A stretch of 64,000 nt of DNA from Melieria omissa (taxonomy: Eukaryota > Arthropoda > Insecta > Diptera > Ulidiidae): assembly GCA_963971225.1 (NCBI GenBank), contig OZ020267.1:105983892-106047891 (forward strand), read 5' to 3'. The notes under the pieces were generated by a model. It was not told where the DNA came from. It was given only the letters and a program-made list of their open reading frames with translations, and made no database searches. Of the stretch, positions 44,370-57,600 are shown piece after piece. Made by a program: the position numbers and the translations under genes. Position 1 is the first letter of the stretch; every line of letters starts with the position of its first letter.

Positions 44370-46270
44370 TAATATCAGCCGGATTTGCAAAGATGAGCAA
44401 GAAATAGAAGTGATGGTGAGAAAGATAGGAAAAGAGGGGAAATAGTATCGCAGACACAGAGAAAAATAGAGAAAAATTGCGTCAGAGACTGTTAAACAGA
44501 ACAGAGAAAGAAACCGAGAGAAACAGTATCAAAAACAGAGAGAGAACAAAGAAATAAATAATAAAATAAAATAATAAAATAAAACATAATAAAATAAAAT
44601 AAAATAAAATAAAATAAAATAAAATAAAATAAAATAAAATAAAATAAAATAAAATAAAATTAAATTAAATAAAATAAAATAAAATAAAATAGAATAAAAT
44701 AAAATAAAATAAAATAAAATAAAATAAAATAAAATAAAATAAAATAAAATAAAATAAAATAAAATAAAATAAAATAAAATAAAATAAAATAAAATAAAAT
44801 AACATAAAATAAAATAACATAAAATAAAATAACATAAAATAAAATAACATAAAATAAAATAAAATAAAATAAAATAAAATAAAATAAAGTAAATAAAAAA
44901 ACAAAATTGTATGAAAGACATGACAGTATCATAGATAGAGAATCAGAGCAAAAATATCAGAGACAGGAAATGATCATAAAGAGTATCATACACAGAGAGA
45001 GTCAGAGAGCAACAGTTTCAAGAGCGATAGAGAGATAGAAAAAAATACCAACAGAAATGGAAATTGGGAGATGGTATCAGATCAGAGGAAATCATTTTCA
45101 GAGACAGAGAGAGAGAGAGAAATGAAAAAAAAACAGAGTAACAGAGTTAGAAAGTGAGCAACGGCACCAAAGTCATGATCAGAGAAAAAAATTTTAGAAA
45201 CACAGAGAGAAAGAGAATTACAATAACATAGATAGAAAGTTGGAAACATTGTCAAAGAGAAAACCTATCTGACAGAGAGAGAGGGATGGGGAAAAAAGAA
45301 AAATGGTATCAAAATGATGATCAGAAGGAAAAGTTTTAAAGACAGAGAGAGAGAGGGACAATAACAAAGATAGAAAGTTGGAAACAGTGTCAAAGAGAAA
45401 CCTTATCTGAGAGAAAGAGAGAGAAATGGAGAAAAGAGTATCCGAAACAAAACACAACAGTATTGAGCACAGTAAGAGAAATAAAAAGACAAAATCAGAG
45501 AGAGAATAACAGTATTAGACACTGAGAAAGAGAGAGAGAGAGAGTAACAGCAATTGAAAGTAGATTGACAATAACAATGACATGATTAGGGGAAACAGTA
45601 TCAGAGTCTGTGTAAACAACTATTAGAGGAAAAACAGTATCAGAGATAGAGAGAGAAAGAGAACGAGAAAAACAGAATCGAAGGTACAGAAAAACAGTTT
45701 CAAACACTGAGGAAGAGACAGCAACAGCGATAGAAAGTGGATTGCAAGTAAAAAAGACACCATCAGAGTAAACAGTATCGAAATCAGTGAAAAAGTTTTT
45801 AGAGGGAAAAAACTGTATTAGAGACAGAGGAAGAAAGAAAAAAATAGTATCGAAGGTAGAACAAAAATTTTCAAACACTGAGTAAGAGAATGTAACAGCG
45901 ATAGAAAATAGCAGACATTATAAAATAGATGATCAGAGAAAAACAGTCGACGTAGGAGAGAGAAAGGGACAGAGGAACAGGATCAGATACCGAACAGTCG
46001 TGAAGATAGAGAAAAACAGATACAGAGACGAAGAGTAACTGTATCAGATACTAAGGGAGAGACAGTGACAAAGATAGAAAGTGAGAGGCAGTATTAAAGA
46101 CATTATCTGAGAAGGGAAGGGACAGAAGGGAAGAAGAAGATGAAGGGGCAGTTATTTAGATAGAAAGTTATTGAAAAATCAAATACATTATTAGTGGAAA
46201 AGTTATTACCAGTGAGAAAGGAAGACAGTGTTGAAGATAAAAATATTCAAAAAAAGGAAAGACAGGCAAA
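44370..46270. repeat. AGAGA/CAGA-rich diverged tandem array, about 170-180 bp unit
   Basis: GATAGAAAGTNGG with AACAGTATCAGAG and AGAGAGAGAAAG text recurs near 45231, 45368, 45553, 45731, 45900 and 46074. A pure AAAAT block (44572-44888) is embedded at its left. Minus-strand frames across it (45218-45878) are Ser/Phe/Leu low complexity, not genes. Confidence 0.75.
44572..44888. repeat. (AAAAT)n pentanucleotide block
   Basis: About 60 AAAAT units with rare variants (AACAT at four places between 44800 and 44850, TAAAT near 44660). It creates false minus-strand frames of Phe-Tyr-Phe-Ile-Leu repeats. Confidence 0.97.
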
Positions 46271-47530
46271 GACATTTCCAGGGTGCATCAAGCAATACCT
46301 GAAACATAGTTACAGGCTTGGGCCTTTGATCTTTTGATAAATTAAAACCCAAGCAACTTCTTGTAAAAATTTTTTAATGAAATTTAATTTTTATTATTTT
46401 TAATACACCTAATATTTGTGAGTTATCATTTACCTTAATAAAAAAACAATTTTGAATCTCTCAAATCTGTTAGTTTCATTCACAGAATATAACTAAAACC
46501 CAAACATTGTTTGCTCTAATCTGGCAACAACGTCCCACAAGTGTGAGTGTGGCGGCCAACGTGCGCCGAGCCATTCAAGCATTGCATTAGGGGGGGGGAA
46601 AGAAAGCTGAAAAGGACATTCAGCAAGTTTGTTTGCCATATGAATTATGCAAAATTGCTAAGCAAGCATTAAATCGTATACAACATGCATTACATTTTGG
46701 TTTTTTCACAAGCCAGCTGCTAAATTATTGCTGTTGCTTTAATATAAATTTTTTGATCAATTTTGTATACGTCACTTTAAAGTTTTAAGTTTTTTAAATG
46801 CAAAATATTCAGTCACTTTTTAGTAAGCATTGTTGTTGTGCACATGATTGTTTTTTCTCGCCAGCTATAGGCGCCTTCATTGGCATCATTAAGCCGCCGT
46901 TATGGGCTGGAGCGCGCACACGCCACCTGCCGTTTAATGTGCAAGCGACGCGGAAGCGCTAAACAGCAGGTGGCAGTGCCGCTGGGCGGTAGTGGCAACA
47001 CATCGCACACTCACACACTAACAACATGCAATATAATAGAATTTTGATAAATGCTTGTTGGCGGTTGTTTAATGTGTTGGCGCTGCTGTTGCTGCGGCTG
47101 TGTCAGTGAGTGTTGCTCCTCATAAAATGTCGGCGAGCGTGCGCCCACTGCGCGCGTTGTGTCTGTGTGTGAGTGTGAGGAACAAGCTGTAGAAAATTTT
47201 TAAAACATAATTTACCTATTCCCCGTCCGCTTACAACGTTTTTTTGTTTCTGTGCGAACGTTACTTTTTATGGACTACGAAGATTTTTTAAGTGATTTTA
47301 ATGATTTAAAAATGTTGCAGTAAATTTTGTTTGCAGTTCTTTTTGTGTAGTTTCTGCTTGCTCTTTCTGCATTTATGCCTTTTGCACCTTTGCCAGTTGG
47401 CCAACTGCGCACTGGCTGTGAAATGAATGCAGTTTTATGGCCATAAACATTGACGTGGTGTGTGGTGCAAAAAAAAAGATATGTATGTGCGGCGCTTTGG
47501 ATTCGGTGTTATTAGCGATTTGTTGCTTGT
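46271..47530. other. unique non-coding block
   Basis: No gene recognised. Includes a run of nine G near 46591 and short GTGT runs near 47163. Confidence 0.5.
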
Positions 47531-47536
47531 TGCAAG

Positions 47537-48720
47537 GAAGACTAATGGCAACCGAATAGTGGCAAGAGGGGTCTTTTGAAGGCCATCGAAAGTAGAAGAA
47601 AATGTAATACAATTTTGTATTTCACAGTAAAGTGAGCCCTAACGTATGCAGTAGAAAATTGCTGTAACTTATGAAGCTTTGGTTAGTATTTTTAAGAATT
47701 TTATGAAGAAGTTTGCCTCAAAAAGTTTTAAAGTTTCTGTCATCCTAAAAGTATGCAGTAAATTTATTTCACTAATGGGTTATTAATAGTTTTCGCCAAT
47801 TTTATAGAGCAGATTGACTAAAATCATATCTGCTGTTCTGTTCTAGTGTTGTGGCTGAAAAATACTGAAGACTAATGACAACCTAATAGTGGCAAGTGGG
47901 GTGTTTTGAACGCCATCGAAACCAGCAGACAATTTCATACAATTTTTTTATTTCATACTAAAGTGAGCCTAAATGTATGCAGTAAGATAATTGCATCAAC
48001 TTACGAAGCTTTGGTTAGTATTTTTAAGAATTTTATGAAGAAGTTTGCTTAAAAAAGTTGTTTTCGTCCTCCTACGGCTCTGCAGGAACGCGGACTCCGC
48101 ACCTTGAGGTTAAGGTTCCTGACAGACCTGGCTTGCGCAGCGAAAGTCCAAGTCTCGAATCTGCTTTCCTTCATTAAGAGGTCGAACTGGTTTCCTCTTG
48201 ACTAAGACTATTGGTTAGCTCCAGAAGGCCATAAGAACGGAATCACAATGGGCCATTTTGGCCTCCGAGTGGAAGTGCCGTCCTTCCGCACACACCTTTC
48301 CCTACCCTATGCAATGTATTTAAATAATTTATGAAGTAAAAGTTTTAGTAAACTTTCTAGATCAGATTGACTAAAAGGAGAGATGGGAAGACTTTTGAAA
48401 ACCGGTTATGGCAAGTGAGGTCTTTTGAAGACCATGAAAAATAGCTGTAAATTCAATATAACTTTGTAAGCTTAGAGTAAAGTCGAGAATTGCTTTAAGC
48501 TCTGAAGATTTCCTTAGTATTTTAAGTGGAGTTATATGCAAAAGTTTGCCTAAAACATTTTAAAGTTTTCAGTGATCCTAAAAGTATGCAGCAAATTTAT
48601 TTCTACAGTATTTGATTAGTTGTTTGAGTCAATTTTCTGAAGCAGATTGAACTTATATAATTTCCTAGAGCCAGCCTAAAAGTATACCACAAAATTTTAT
48701 TTAATTGCTTTAGCTCACTT
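47537..48720. repeat. diverged tandem array, about 330 bp unit, three units
   Basis: GAAGACTAATGRCAACC...AATAGTGGCAAG begins at 47537 and 47867; a weaker third unit starts at 48387. Shared text includes TTTTGAAGGCCATCGAAA, GCTTTGGTTAGTATTTTTAA, CCTAAAAGTATGCAG and GCAGATTGACTAAAA. The 520 bp gap to the third unit is explained by the insertion at about 48062-48306. Confidence 0.85.
48062..48306 (+). mobile_element. LINE/SINE 3'-tail-type fragment inserted in the 330 bp array
   Basis: A G+C-richer segment that breaks the array unit. Its end, GGAATCACAATGGGCC (48239-48254) followed by GGCCTCCGAGTGGAAG, resembles the shared LINE/SINE tails at 38718 and 59439. The upstream part is unrecognised and no TSD was identified. 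Confidence 0.5.
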
Positions 48721-50235
48721 TTAAAAGTTTATTTTTGTTATTTGATGGAATAAAGCTTTGAAATAAAGGATTGAAGTAAGAATGCTTAGAAAAGAGACTG
48801 AGACTCTGAAAATACTTTAACCCTTTCACTGCTGCAGACACCTACTCAGTTGATCCTAAAATTCTTAACTTATATATTATTATAAACCAAAAAGAGTCTT
48901 CAAAAGTTAAAGTTTGTGCCAAAGTCTTAGCTTAGGGGTTTAATATGCTGACCTGAACCTGTGAAGAGCATAATTGCTGTCCTCAAAAATAAGAAAGAAG
49001 ACAACAGAGTTTAATTAGAACATTCATAAAGCAGAAATTACATGAAAACCGGCCTAAATGAAGCAAGAAATCATAATAGAAACAAATTACAAGTCCAACT
49101 TGCCCAAAATTCAAACACCTGAACTAGCTTTGCGCATTCTTTGACATATTTTTGGTCGCATGTTTTCATACCATCACCAATCATTCCTCCTTCACAAAAA
49201 TTGCTTTTACTTTTTAAGCTCTGCTGCAATTTTTCCCTTCCATATCTAAAGCCACTGCGTCAGGCACATTTTCTACACTCCTCGCCCTCATCACTTTTCT
49301 TTTGTTCTATTACCGCGTCTACCGCACAGTCTTCGCCAACGTCGAGTGGTTAAATGAGATTTTCAGTTTGTGCGCTTCAACTAACTCATAAACGCGAACA
49401 AGGATAATGCTATTTGCGCTGAAGGAAGGAAAAAGGTGTTTATGATAGTCGCGCAAAGTTTTACCAGAGATAAAGTCGCAGAGGCGGCCATTGCGCAGAC
49501 GTGCCATGGAAACAAGATTTTATTATTAGCCAGTTGTGTGCCAACCAACCAGCCACTCATTGTCGTCTGCAAATTTTAAGTTGACTTAATTTTTATGATA
49601 AAAAAATAAAAAAAAAACGAAATAAAATAAAACGCTAAAGTTTTGCTTGAAATTGGCAAAAGTCTTGATGAACAGCAAGAGGAAGACAAATTTCAATAGT
49701 TTTACTTTAATGACAAGCGAAAAGATTATTAAAAAGATTATAGAATGAACGCTGTAATGTCTGTAGTGACACAGATTTGTTGAGTGTTAAAATTTTTCAA
49801 GCGTATAAAACGGGTTAAGGTCATTAGTGCAAATGGTTGAGAGGCAAAGTTTTGACAAGGATTAACAGTGTTTTGATGAAACTAAATGTAAGAGATTAGT
49901 TTCAAGGCTGAATGGTTTTTTGTTGTAGTTCCGTCGTGTGATTAATGCTAACAAGGACATTAGACAGTGATACGAAATTTGTCTTAGCCTACTTTTAGGC
50001 TTAGTTAAAATTTTTGAGTGAATTAAGGGTGCTCAGAAAAAACTTTGGTACATTAATTTTAAAAGTCATCTTCATATGATTGTGAGTCCTTTAATATGGC
50101 GCAAACAGGGGGGAGAAGGGGGAATGGCATTCAAACTACCACAGAAATTGCGGGTGCAAAATATTGTTTCGCAAAACCCTTCAAAATGAAATTGTTTCAC
50201 TGTCACCACTGGTCCTTTGTCTTGTCTTCAGAAAG
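48721..50235. other. A+T-rich non-coding DNA
   Basis: Nothing recognised. Confidence 0.5.
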
Positions 50236-50238
50236 ACT

Positions 50239-50322
50239 GGGACATCACAATAGCCCTTCGAGGTCTCCAAGTGTTCTTGCTGAGAAATCAGTAATCAGCC
50301 TGGCTTACCTGACCTGACTCTT
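50239..50322 (+). mobile_element. possible degenerate LINE/SINE 3' tail
   Basis: GGGACATCACAATAGCCC, then GAGGTCTCCAAGTGTTC and CTTACCTGACCTGACTC, mirrors the order TATCACAATGGGCC...CCGAGTGTG...AACCTAACCT of the tails at 38718 and 59439, with many changes. Confidence 0.4.
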
Positions 50323-52240
50323 TATTCCCATAAAAAATCGCAAGCACAACACGAATAATAAATAACTTGGATACCACCACTGTTCCCCTAAAACTATGCC
50401 ATGTTTCATGGATTTTGCAATGTGAATCTTTTTTTCTTATATTATTTTTTCTTTCAAATAAATTTCCCACATTTATCCATTAGCAGCGCTCGCCCGTCAA
50501 CAAACTGTTTCAATATTCAATTTAATTCGCCTCCCTTTGCCATTTCATGTTGAAAATATGTTCGCGAAATTCGCAGCATACTTTGGGGCGCCTTGAGCAC
50601 AATACTCCCTCATTCGGTAGCAACGAAAATTCCAAATCATTTCGTTTGCACCTAAGCAAACAAATAAACTTCGAGGGTTCTGAGGCAAAACAAAAGAGGA
50701 ATTCTTGCTGGCGCTTCGCACACCGACGCCACTCTCCACACACACACATACACATTTCATGTTTAGCCCCACAGCCACAAATATTCGTCGCACCAGCACG
50801 CTACTTCGGCCGTTTGCCAGTCAAGTCAAGCATTTTGCATAATTCAGCGCACTTTCACTGCCTCCCTCAGCGCATCCTTCCACAGGACCCACCCACCAGT
50901 TTGTGTGGCTGGCGCGAGCGCGCGTGCCAACAAGGCCAGCGCGGCCACATTTCGCGTGCTGCTTTTTAATTGTGGACATTTTCATTTCATTTGGCGCTAT
51001 TCATATCCTGTCACGAAGCAGCGCCGCTGTCAGCGCCCGTTCGCCCATTGTAAACAAACCGAAAACAAAAGCAACGCAAAATTAGATGCGCTCACGGAGC
51101 CGGCATTCGAGTTCGTGCCCGGCAGCGTGGCTGCCAAATGTTGCGAAATGGTCGCGTTTGTGTTTGCATGCGCTTTGCTTGGTGGGCCCACAAACAAATT
51201 CCAAGAAAAAAATCTAATTTAAATGAGTCGTCATGCCGTGTTGTCCTTGTTTGCCGTGATTCTTCCTCGATTTTTTGTTTGCTTTCATCATTTTGTTTTT
51301 TTTTGTTTTTTGGCGCATTTCTTGTCCATTATTCTTTTCTTTTTTCTTTCTGTTGTAGTTTTTTCTTAGGTATTTTTTAAAAGCGTTCTTTCGAAAATAT
51401 TTTCGGCCACTTCATGTGCGCCACCATAATTTTGTTCTCACGCTTTATTATTTGCCATTTGCACAATGCGCTGCTTAGAGCTTTGTGTTTTTCTTCTCTA
51501 TGTTTGTGTTTTTTTATTTTAATTTTTTTTTGTGGTTTATTCGGTGTCGAGGAAGTTGGCAGGACATTATGGCGTGTCATGACACCGCGGTCATAGTTCG
51601 CCTGTTTAGTTGCGACTGAATTTCGGGGTCATAAAATTTCATAATTATTCGCAACACGTTTCATTTGCGGTGGCACACAAAAAAACCTACTTTTTTACGG
51701 AACTCTTAGTTGTTGTGCTGTGGCTAATGAGTGAGGCTAATGTGTGGCTTGTGAAAGGACCATATTGATGTTAAATTCATGTGAATTTTCAGCTACTTTG
51801 ATAGATGAAATGCTGAGTATTGTATCAGGAAACACGAGAAACTATACTAAATTCCAGTCTGACACTAAGTCTAAGACTCTGACCTTGGACGCTTAGATAG
51901 ATTTGAAAGGGGAAATGTGCACTGAGACCAAAGTTGATCTATTGTGCCCCTCCCCTCTTACATACAGACGATGTTTTTTTAAGGACTTTATTGATTTTTT
52001 TTCTACCTTAAAGTATAAATAGGGACCAGACCAGCGGTTCTTTCTTTAGCTAATAACGAAAAATACTTCGTCTTGTTTTCACTAATTACCAATCCGTATC
52101 TTCCTTACTGCTTACTGGAATTTTATCGACTAAAAACCACACCCTTGTTTGAGGATTTACCGAAGCGGACCAGACAATCTTTCTCAGAATTTTTGGATTT
52201 TTTTTAGCTGTAAGTATCACTGACTGATGTCCAGAACAGG
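50323..52240. other. unique non-coding block, G+C-richer at 50500-51200
   Basis: Overlapping frames on both strands between 50522 and 51222 (for example 50547-50969, 140 codons) have no family match. A gene cannot be supported. Confidence 0.5.
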
Positions 52241-52247
52241 TAAACTA

Positions 52248-52747
52248 TTTGTGGTCCAATAAGTACTTAGCCTACAAAAGAAAAACGAAAATTTTGGAAA
52301 AGTGGCGATTTATTTCTCAACGTAGTCTCCTTTCAACTCGATACACTTGACCCAGCGATGCTCAAACTTCTTTAACTCTTCTGAAAAATACGTTTTTTGG
52401 AAGCCTCCGTAGCGGCGATAACCTCCTCATTCGACTCAAATTTCTGCCCGGCGAGTGACTTTTTCAAGTTTGGAAACAAAAAGAAGTCACACGGGGCCAA
52501 ATCTGGAGAATACGGTGGATGGGGCAGCTGTTCGTAGCCTAATGCGACCATTTTGGCGAATCACCGACCGTTATTGCTCTTTTTCCATGTTTCTAAAATC
52601 CGCGGACACGTTCGTTTCCACACGCGGTCAAAACAAAACTATAAATCCAATATGGCTGAAGTTTTGACAGAAGCCGTCCACGAGGATGTACTACACGATA
52701 GTATCACTATCTTACGGTGGGGCTAAGTACTTATCGGACTGCCCACG
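52248..52747 (-). mobile_element. internally deleted mariner-type element, minus strand
   Basis: The ends are inverted repeats sharing TCCRATAAGTACTTAGCC (left from 52255, right read inward from about 52738). The TA dinucleotides at 52246-52247 and 52748-52749 fit a mariner TSD. The 500 bp copy retains only the N-terminal start and the C-terminal third of the transposase. It differs from the mariner at 43409 in ends and protein. Confidence 0.85.
52310..52588 (-). pseudogene. mariner transposase relic (N-terminal stub joined to C-terminus)
   Basis: Complement of 52588: MEKEQ, an in-frame stop, then RSVIR, the typical opening of this mariner lineage. After a large deletion it continues GYEQLPHPPYSPDLAP then CDFFLFPNLKKSLAGQKFES, which contains the third catalytic Asp (CDFFLF), and EEVIAATEA. 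After a frameshift it ends FEHRWVKCIELKGDYVEK with the stop at 52310-52312. The first two catalytic Asp residues are deleted. Confidence 0.88.
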
Positions 52748-52849
52748 TAGGTACTTTGTTTTGTTCCCATTCAACACCAACTCACATCTAGAAGTCTACT
52801 AGGTTTCTACAAACTAAAATGTACCCCTGTGTATAATTTGCCGTAGCGG

Positions 52850-54395
52850 ATTATGGATAAAATTGCATTCCCATCTAACCACCTTACCAAGACAAATCTT
52901 CATAGTGATCAACCAAAGCAGATCTATGGAACTGATACAATTGAAGAAACCCCTTAACGAAGACACATTTTTCCAATACATTATTTTCAGGAAAATCTTT
53001 TCAGCGATCAACGAAAGCAAAACCATAAAACTGATCCATCTGAAGAGAATCCTTAAGGAAGAAATCTTTCCAGAGTTTAACAAAAGAAAAACCTTAAAAC
53101 TAATCCAACTGAAAACCCCCTTAAAAAGACAAACCTTTCTAGCGATCAACCAAAACAGATCCATAGAATTGAATCAACTGAACAAATCCTTAGCAGATCT
53201 ATGGAGCTAATCCAACTAAACAAACCCCTTAACCAAGACAAATCTTTCCAGCAATCAAACAAAGCAAATCTATGAAACTGATCCAACTGAACAAATCCTT
53301 AACCAAGACAAATCTTTCCAGCGATCAATTAGAGCAGAACCATAGAGCTGAGCTAACTGAACAAACATTTGACCAAGCACATTTTTCCAGCGATTAACCA
53401 AAGCAGAACCATAGGACTAATCCAACTACAGAAAACCCTTTCCAGCAATCAACCCAAACAGATTCATAGAACTAATTCAACTGAACAAATTCTTAACCAA
53501 GTACATCTTTCCAGCGATCAATCAAAACAGATCTATGGAACTGACCCAACTGAACAAACCTTTAACCAAAATAAATCTTTCCAGCAATCAAAGAAAGCAG
53601 ATCTATGAAACATTTTTCCAGCAATTAACCAAAGCAGATCCACAAAATTGATCCAACTAATGAAACCTCTTAAAGAAGACAAATCTTTCCAGCGATCAAT
53701 CAAAACAGATCTATATAATTAATCCAACTAAAGAAAACTCTTAAGGAAGACAAAATTTTCCAGCAATCAACCCAAACAGATTCATAGACTAATTCAACTG
53801 AACAAATCCTCAACCAAGCACATCTTTCCAGCGATCAATCAAAACAGATCTATGGAACTGATCCAACTAAACGAAACCCTTAACCAAGACAAATATTTCC
53901 AGCGATCAATCAAAACAGATCTATAAAACTGATCCAACTGAACAAATCTTTAACCAAGATAAATCTTTCCAGCGATTAACCAAAGCAGAACCATAGGACT
54001 AATCCAACTACAGAAAACCCTTTCCAGCAATCAACCCAAACAGATTCATAGAACTAATTCAACTGAACAAATTCTTAACGAAGTACATCTTTCCAGCGAT
54101 CAATCAAAACAGATCTATGGAACTGATCCAACTGAACAAACCTTTAAACAAGATAAATCTTTCCAGCAATCAAAGGCAGCAGATCTATGAAACTGATGCA
54201 ACTGAAAAAATCCTTAACGAAGACACATTTTTGTAGCTCAAACACATCAAAACAGATCTATGGAACTGATCCAACTTAACCAACCTTCAACCAAGCAAAT
54301 ATTTTCAACCAAAGCAGATCCATAAAACTGATCCAAATGAGAAAAATCCTTAACGAAGACAAATCTTTCTAGCGATCAACCAAAGCAGACAGTGC
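52850..54395. repeat. 71 bp tandem array with higher-order structure
   Basis: About twenty units of AAATCTTTCCAGCGATCAAC, CAAAGCAGATCTATGGAACT, GATCCAACTGAACAAA and CCCTTAACCAAGAC. A ~205 bp block with diagnostic variants (ACCATAGGACTAATCC, CTACAGAAAACCCTTTCC) occurs at 53387 and again at 53969, a 582 bp higher-order period. The unit length is not a multiple of three, so the frames at 52814-53608 are not genes. Confidence 0.93.
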
Positions 54396-54400
54396 CACAT

Positions 54401-54654
54401 ATATCTGTGGTCAAAAGCAATAACCGCCTAAGTCGAAAATTGCTGTTTCGAGCAATCTTGTTTTATAATTTTAGCGCATCGTGTGTTCGCTATTGGAATG
54501 CAAATAGGTTTTTATTAATGACTTTTTTTATTTTAAAGCTACAAACTCCCCGATTTTACACAAATGTAGAGCACAGTCAAGGGAACGTGGTGGCATCCAT
54601 AACTCAATTTCTTCTTAAGACGACTTAAGCGGTTATTGCTTTTGACCCAGATAT
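54401..54654. mobile_element. MITE with 34-35 bp terminal inverted repeats
   Basis: ATATCTGTGGTCAAAAGCAA then TAACCGCCTAAGTCG (54401-54435) is inverted at 54621-54654 with one indel and one substitution. The 254 bp are non-coding. The flanking bases permit a TA target. It sits at the right edge of the 71 bp array. Confidence 0.85.
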
Positions 54655-57600
54655 GTTGAAGTGAAAGTCCCAGTACCATCACCACTGAACAAAACCAACT
54701 CATTTCAATTAGAAGACAAGATAAAACTACATAAAATTAACTAAGGCACTCCTTGCTCACCAACTCTCATCATGCCATCTGATTGTGTGTCTAATTCTAA
54801 TTTGCAACAACTTAATTTCCACTTGAGCTCAAAACAAAACGTGTTGCTACTTAATATTTGTTTTTAATATATATAAAAGTCATAGCTACAACAACTGTCT
54901 CAGTACATAATGCAAAACATGTGGGCAACTTGACTTTTGTACAAAAACCAGCGCAACAAAGCGTCAGCATGCCAACATAAAAGGATAATCCACTCTGCGC
55001 GGTCATCCACACGTCGGCTCATGACTAGTCTCGTGTCTGTTTAACTAACACAACGACGAAATTGTAAAGCATGCACAATGCTTAAAAAAGAACAACAATA
55101 CACAATAGCCAGACAACAAAAACAAAAAAAACAACAACAATAAAACAACTCGAACAAAAAACTCTATAAAATTCACCAAATGACTACAATTTTAAATTTT
55201 CCACATTAACAGCAAACATTTTTCAAACTGCGCACTCACACATATGCAGACGCACACATTCACAACAAGTCCTTTTTTCATTTGATGCCAAAAAATATAA
55301 ACTCCAGCTGACCACCTAGTAACAAAAAAACATAAAAATAACACACACACACTAACAATAACAACCAAAAGCACTGTGAAGTGGCAGCAGCGCAGCACAT
55401 AACAAATAAAATTTAATTGCCAAGTATTGTGCTAATTAGCACTAGAATAAACGACCTCAAGTGTGCATACGAACACACTCGCAGACACCCGCATACAATT
55501 CATGCACTCACTCACACATAAGACTCGAGTGTGTATGTGTGTGTTGGTGTGTGTCTGGGCGCTTTTAATGGACAAAAGCTATGTGAAACAATGGCAGCCG
55601 CACTGGCACTGGCACTGCCACTGCCACTAGCTGGCTGACAGTCAATGCCATGGACACACGCACACATAGAAAGAAACTCGCACTCAGAGTTAAGTCAAGT
55701 CCGCAGGTAATGAAAAACCGGATGAAAGGATTAAAATGAAAATAAATGACCTTTCAGTGGGCCAAAGTCGAGCATTTTTGGAACACAAATGAAAACAATA
55801 CAATTTGAAAACAATAACAGTCAAATAACAACTAAACACACACACACACATAGACACAAACGTATGCAGACAGACACATCTACAAATGCAATAAAACAAG
55901 CAGCAAAACAAAAACCTGAACTCGAACTCGCTGAACTGAACACTGAACGCCAGACGCTGTCGCAAGTAAAATAAAACAGCACAAGCCAATAATTTCGAGC
56001 AACCAGCAACAACAAAAACTACAGAGCATACACCAACATTGTCAATAGTGAAAATAGCAACAACATTTTTCGCTATCGACTAGAACAATGCGAACAGTGA
56101 GCGTGCAAAGTGAACGTAGCGCCGGTGTCTGCGGCGAAACAACACAAAAAAACCCATCTCTCAACTGGCTGCAATAAAAATAACATAAAAGCAATTACAA
56201 CAACAAAAACAAGAAAAACAACAACTACAACCACAGATAATATGCATAGAGGGCGCTTTAGCAGCAACGACAGCACTGACAACGATCAGACAAAAAAAGG
56301 CACAATTAAAGGACACATGACTTGATTATGAGCGTTGCTCGCTACTCGCCGCGTCGAATGCTCGTTTTGTCTGTCTGATGTGGGCAAAAGTGCACAAAAA
56401 ACGAGAGCAAAATAAAATAAGCGAACGAGCAACGTTATAGCCGGCATGGCAGTCGTTATCGCATAAATGCCCGTATAAGCATACAGACATGCACTCATAC
56501 ATTCATACAAACACACACACACTTACATTCACACATTCATGTATTCATTTTATATCTATCTATAAATGTGTGTGTGTGTGTGTGTGAGTGTTTTGTGTGC
56601 CAGTTTATTTGGTTCCTATTTGTGCGCTGTGTCCCTCAGTCAAAGTGGCATTGATAAGCGGCAAATAATATTTGTAATGGTTTCGCTTCTTTTACTGCTT
56701 TAAATTTTTGTCATTGAAAAATATAAAAATTTTTATTGGTTTTCCAAATGAGAATAAATTCTAAATTAGAAAATTATTTATCAGAACCCGACTCTTTGTT
56801 AGAGTTCTAGAGCTAATTTCCTTTTGAACAATTTTAGCTTAAAACGGTTTAAATAAATTTAGTATCAATATTTTTTAGTTGCAGAAAAATTATTTCATAC
56901 TTATGGAAAAATACAAAATTATTACATTTTGATTTTATTTAACCATTATTAAAGAAACAGGGTTTCGATCAAACGCGTTCAATTCGTAGACTTCAATTAG
57001 AACACAAGCTTTCTCTGATATCGCTGCAAATTATTGGAAATATATTTAGGGAAAAGAGTAACATTTTAGAAATTTGCTTTGAATTCACTTCTAAAAATAT
57101 TAATTTGTTGGTGTCTATTAAAATTAAACCCATAAATCAATCGTAGCTTTTGCTATAAGATGACAAATAAGTGAAGTTAAGAGTTGCTCTCAGGCAACTT
57201 TGGAGTCGAACCCTTTCGAACTAATTTGGCCACATTTTCATGGTCACATTTTCATCATCGCAAAAAATGTCACATATCAGAGATACGAGATTGTTTGAAG
57301 GTACCCTTAATGTGAGTAAAGGCATGAAGTCCTTGACATAAATTACGGCAGACATTTATTTTTGGAAAATTCTTCAAATTTATACGATTTCAATTTGCAT
57401 TATCTTCCAGTTACAAGAATTCATTACTTACGCTTAAAAATTATTTGTGGCATAACTGCTGGTTGCATGGTTGCCGGAGTAACCAGCCAAGTCAAGCATA
57501 ATGTGCCAAAGCAAAGCATATCAAAATACCAATTAAAAACGCTGTCATTGTTTTGCATTTCATGCGCAAAAATCAACACTTACGACTCCCAACCAAGGCA

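Noticed and set aside
44529..44932. Minus-strand ORFs rich in Phe-Tyr-Phe-Ile-Leu
   Set aside because: Reading of the AAAAT pentanucleotide repeat; its 15 bp codon period has no stop in this orientation.
53369..53608. ORF in the 71 bp array as a repeat protein
   Set aside because: The unit length is not a multiple of three and the frame changes between units.
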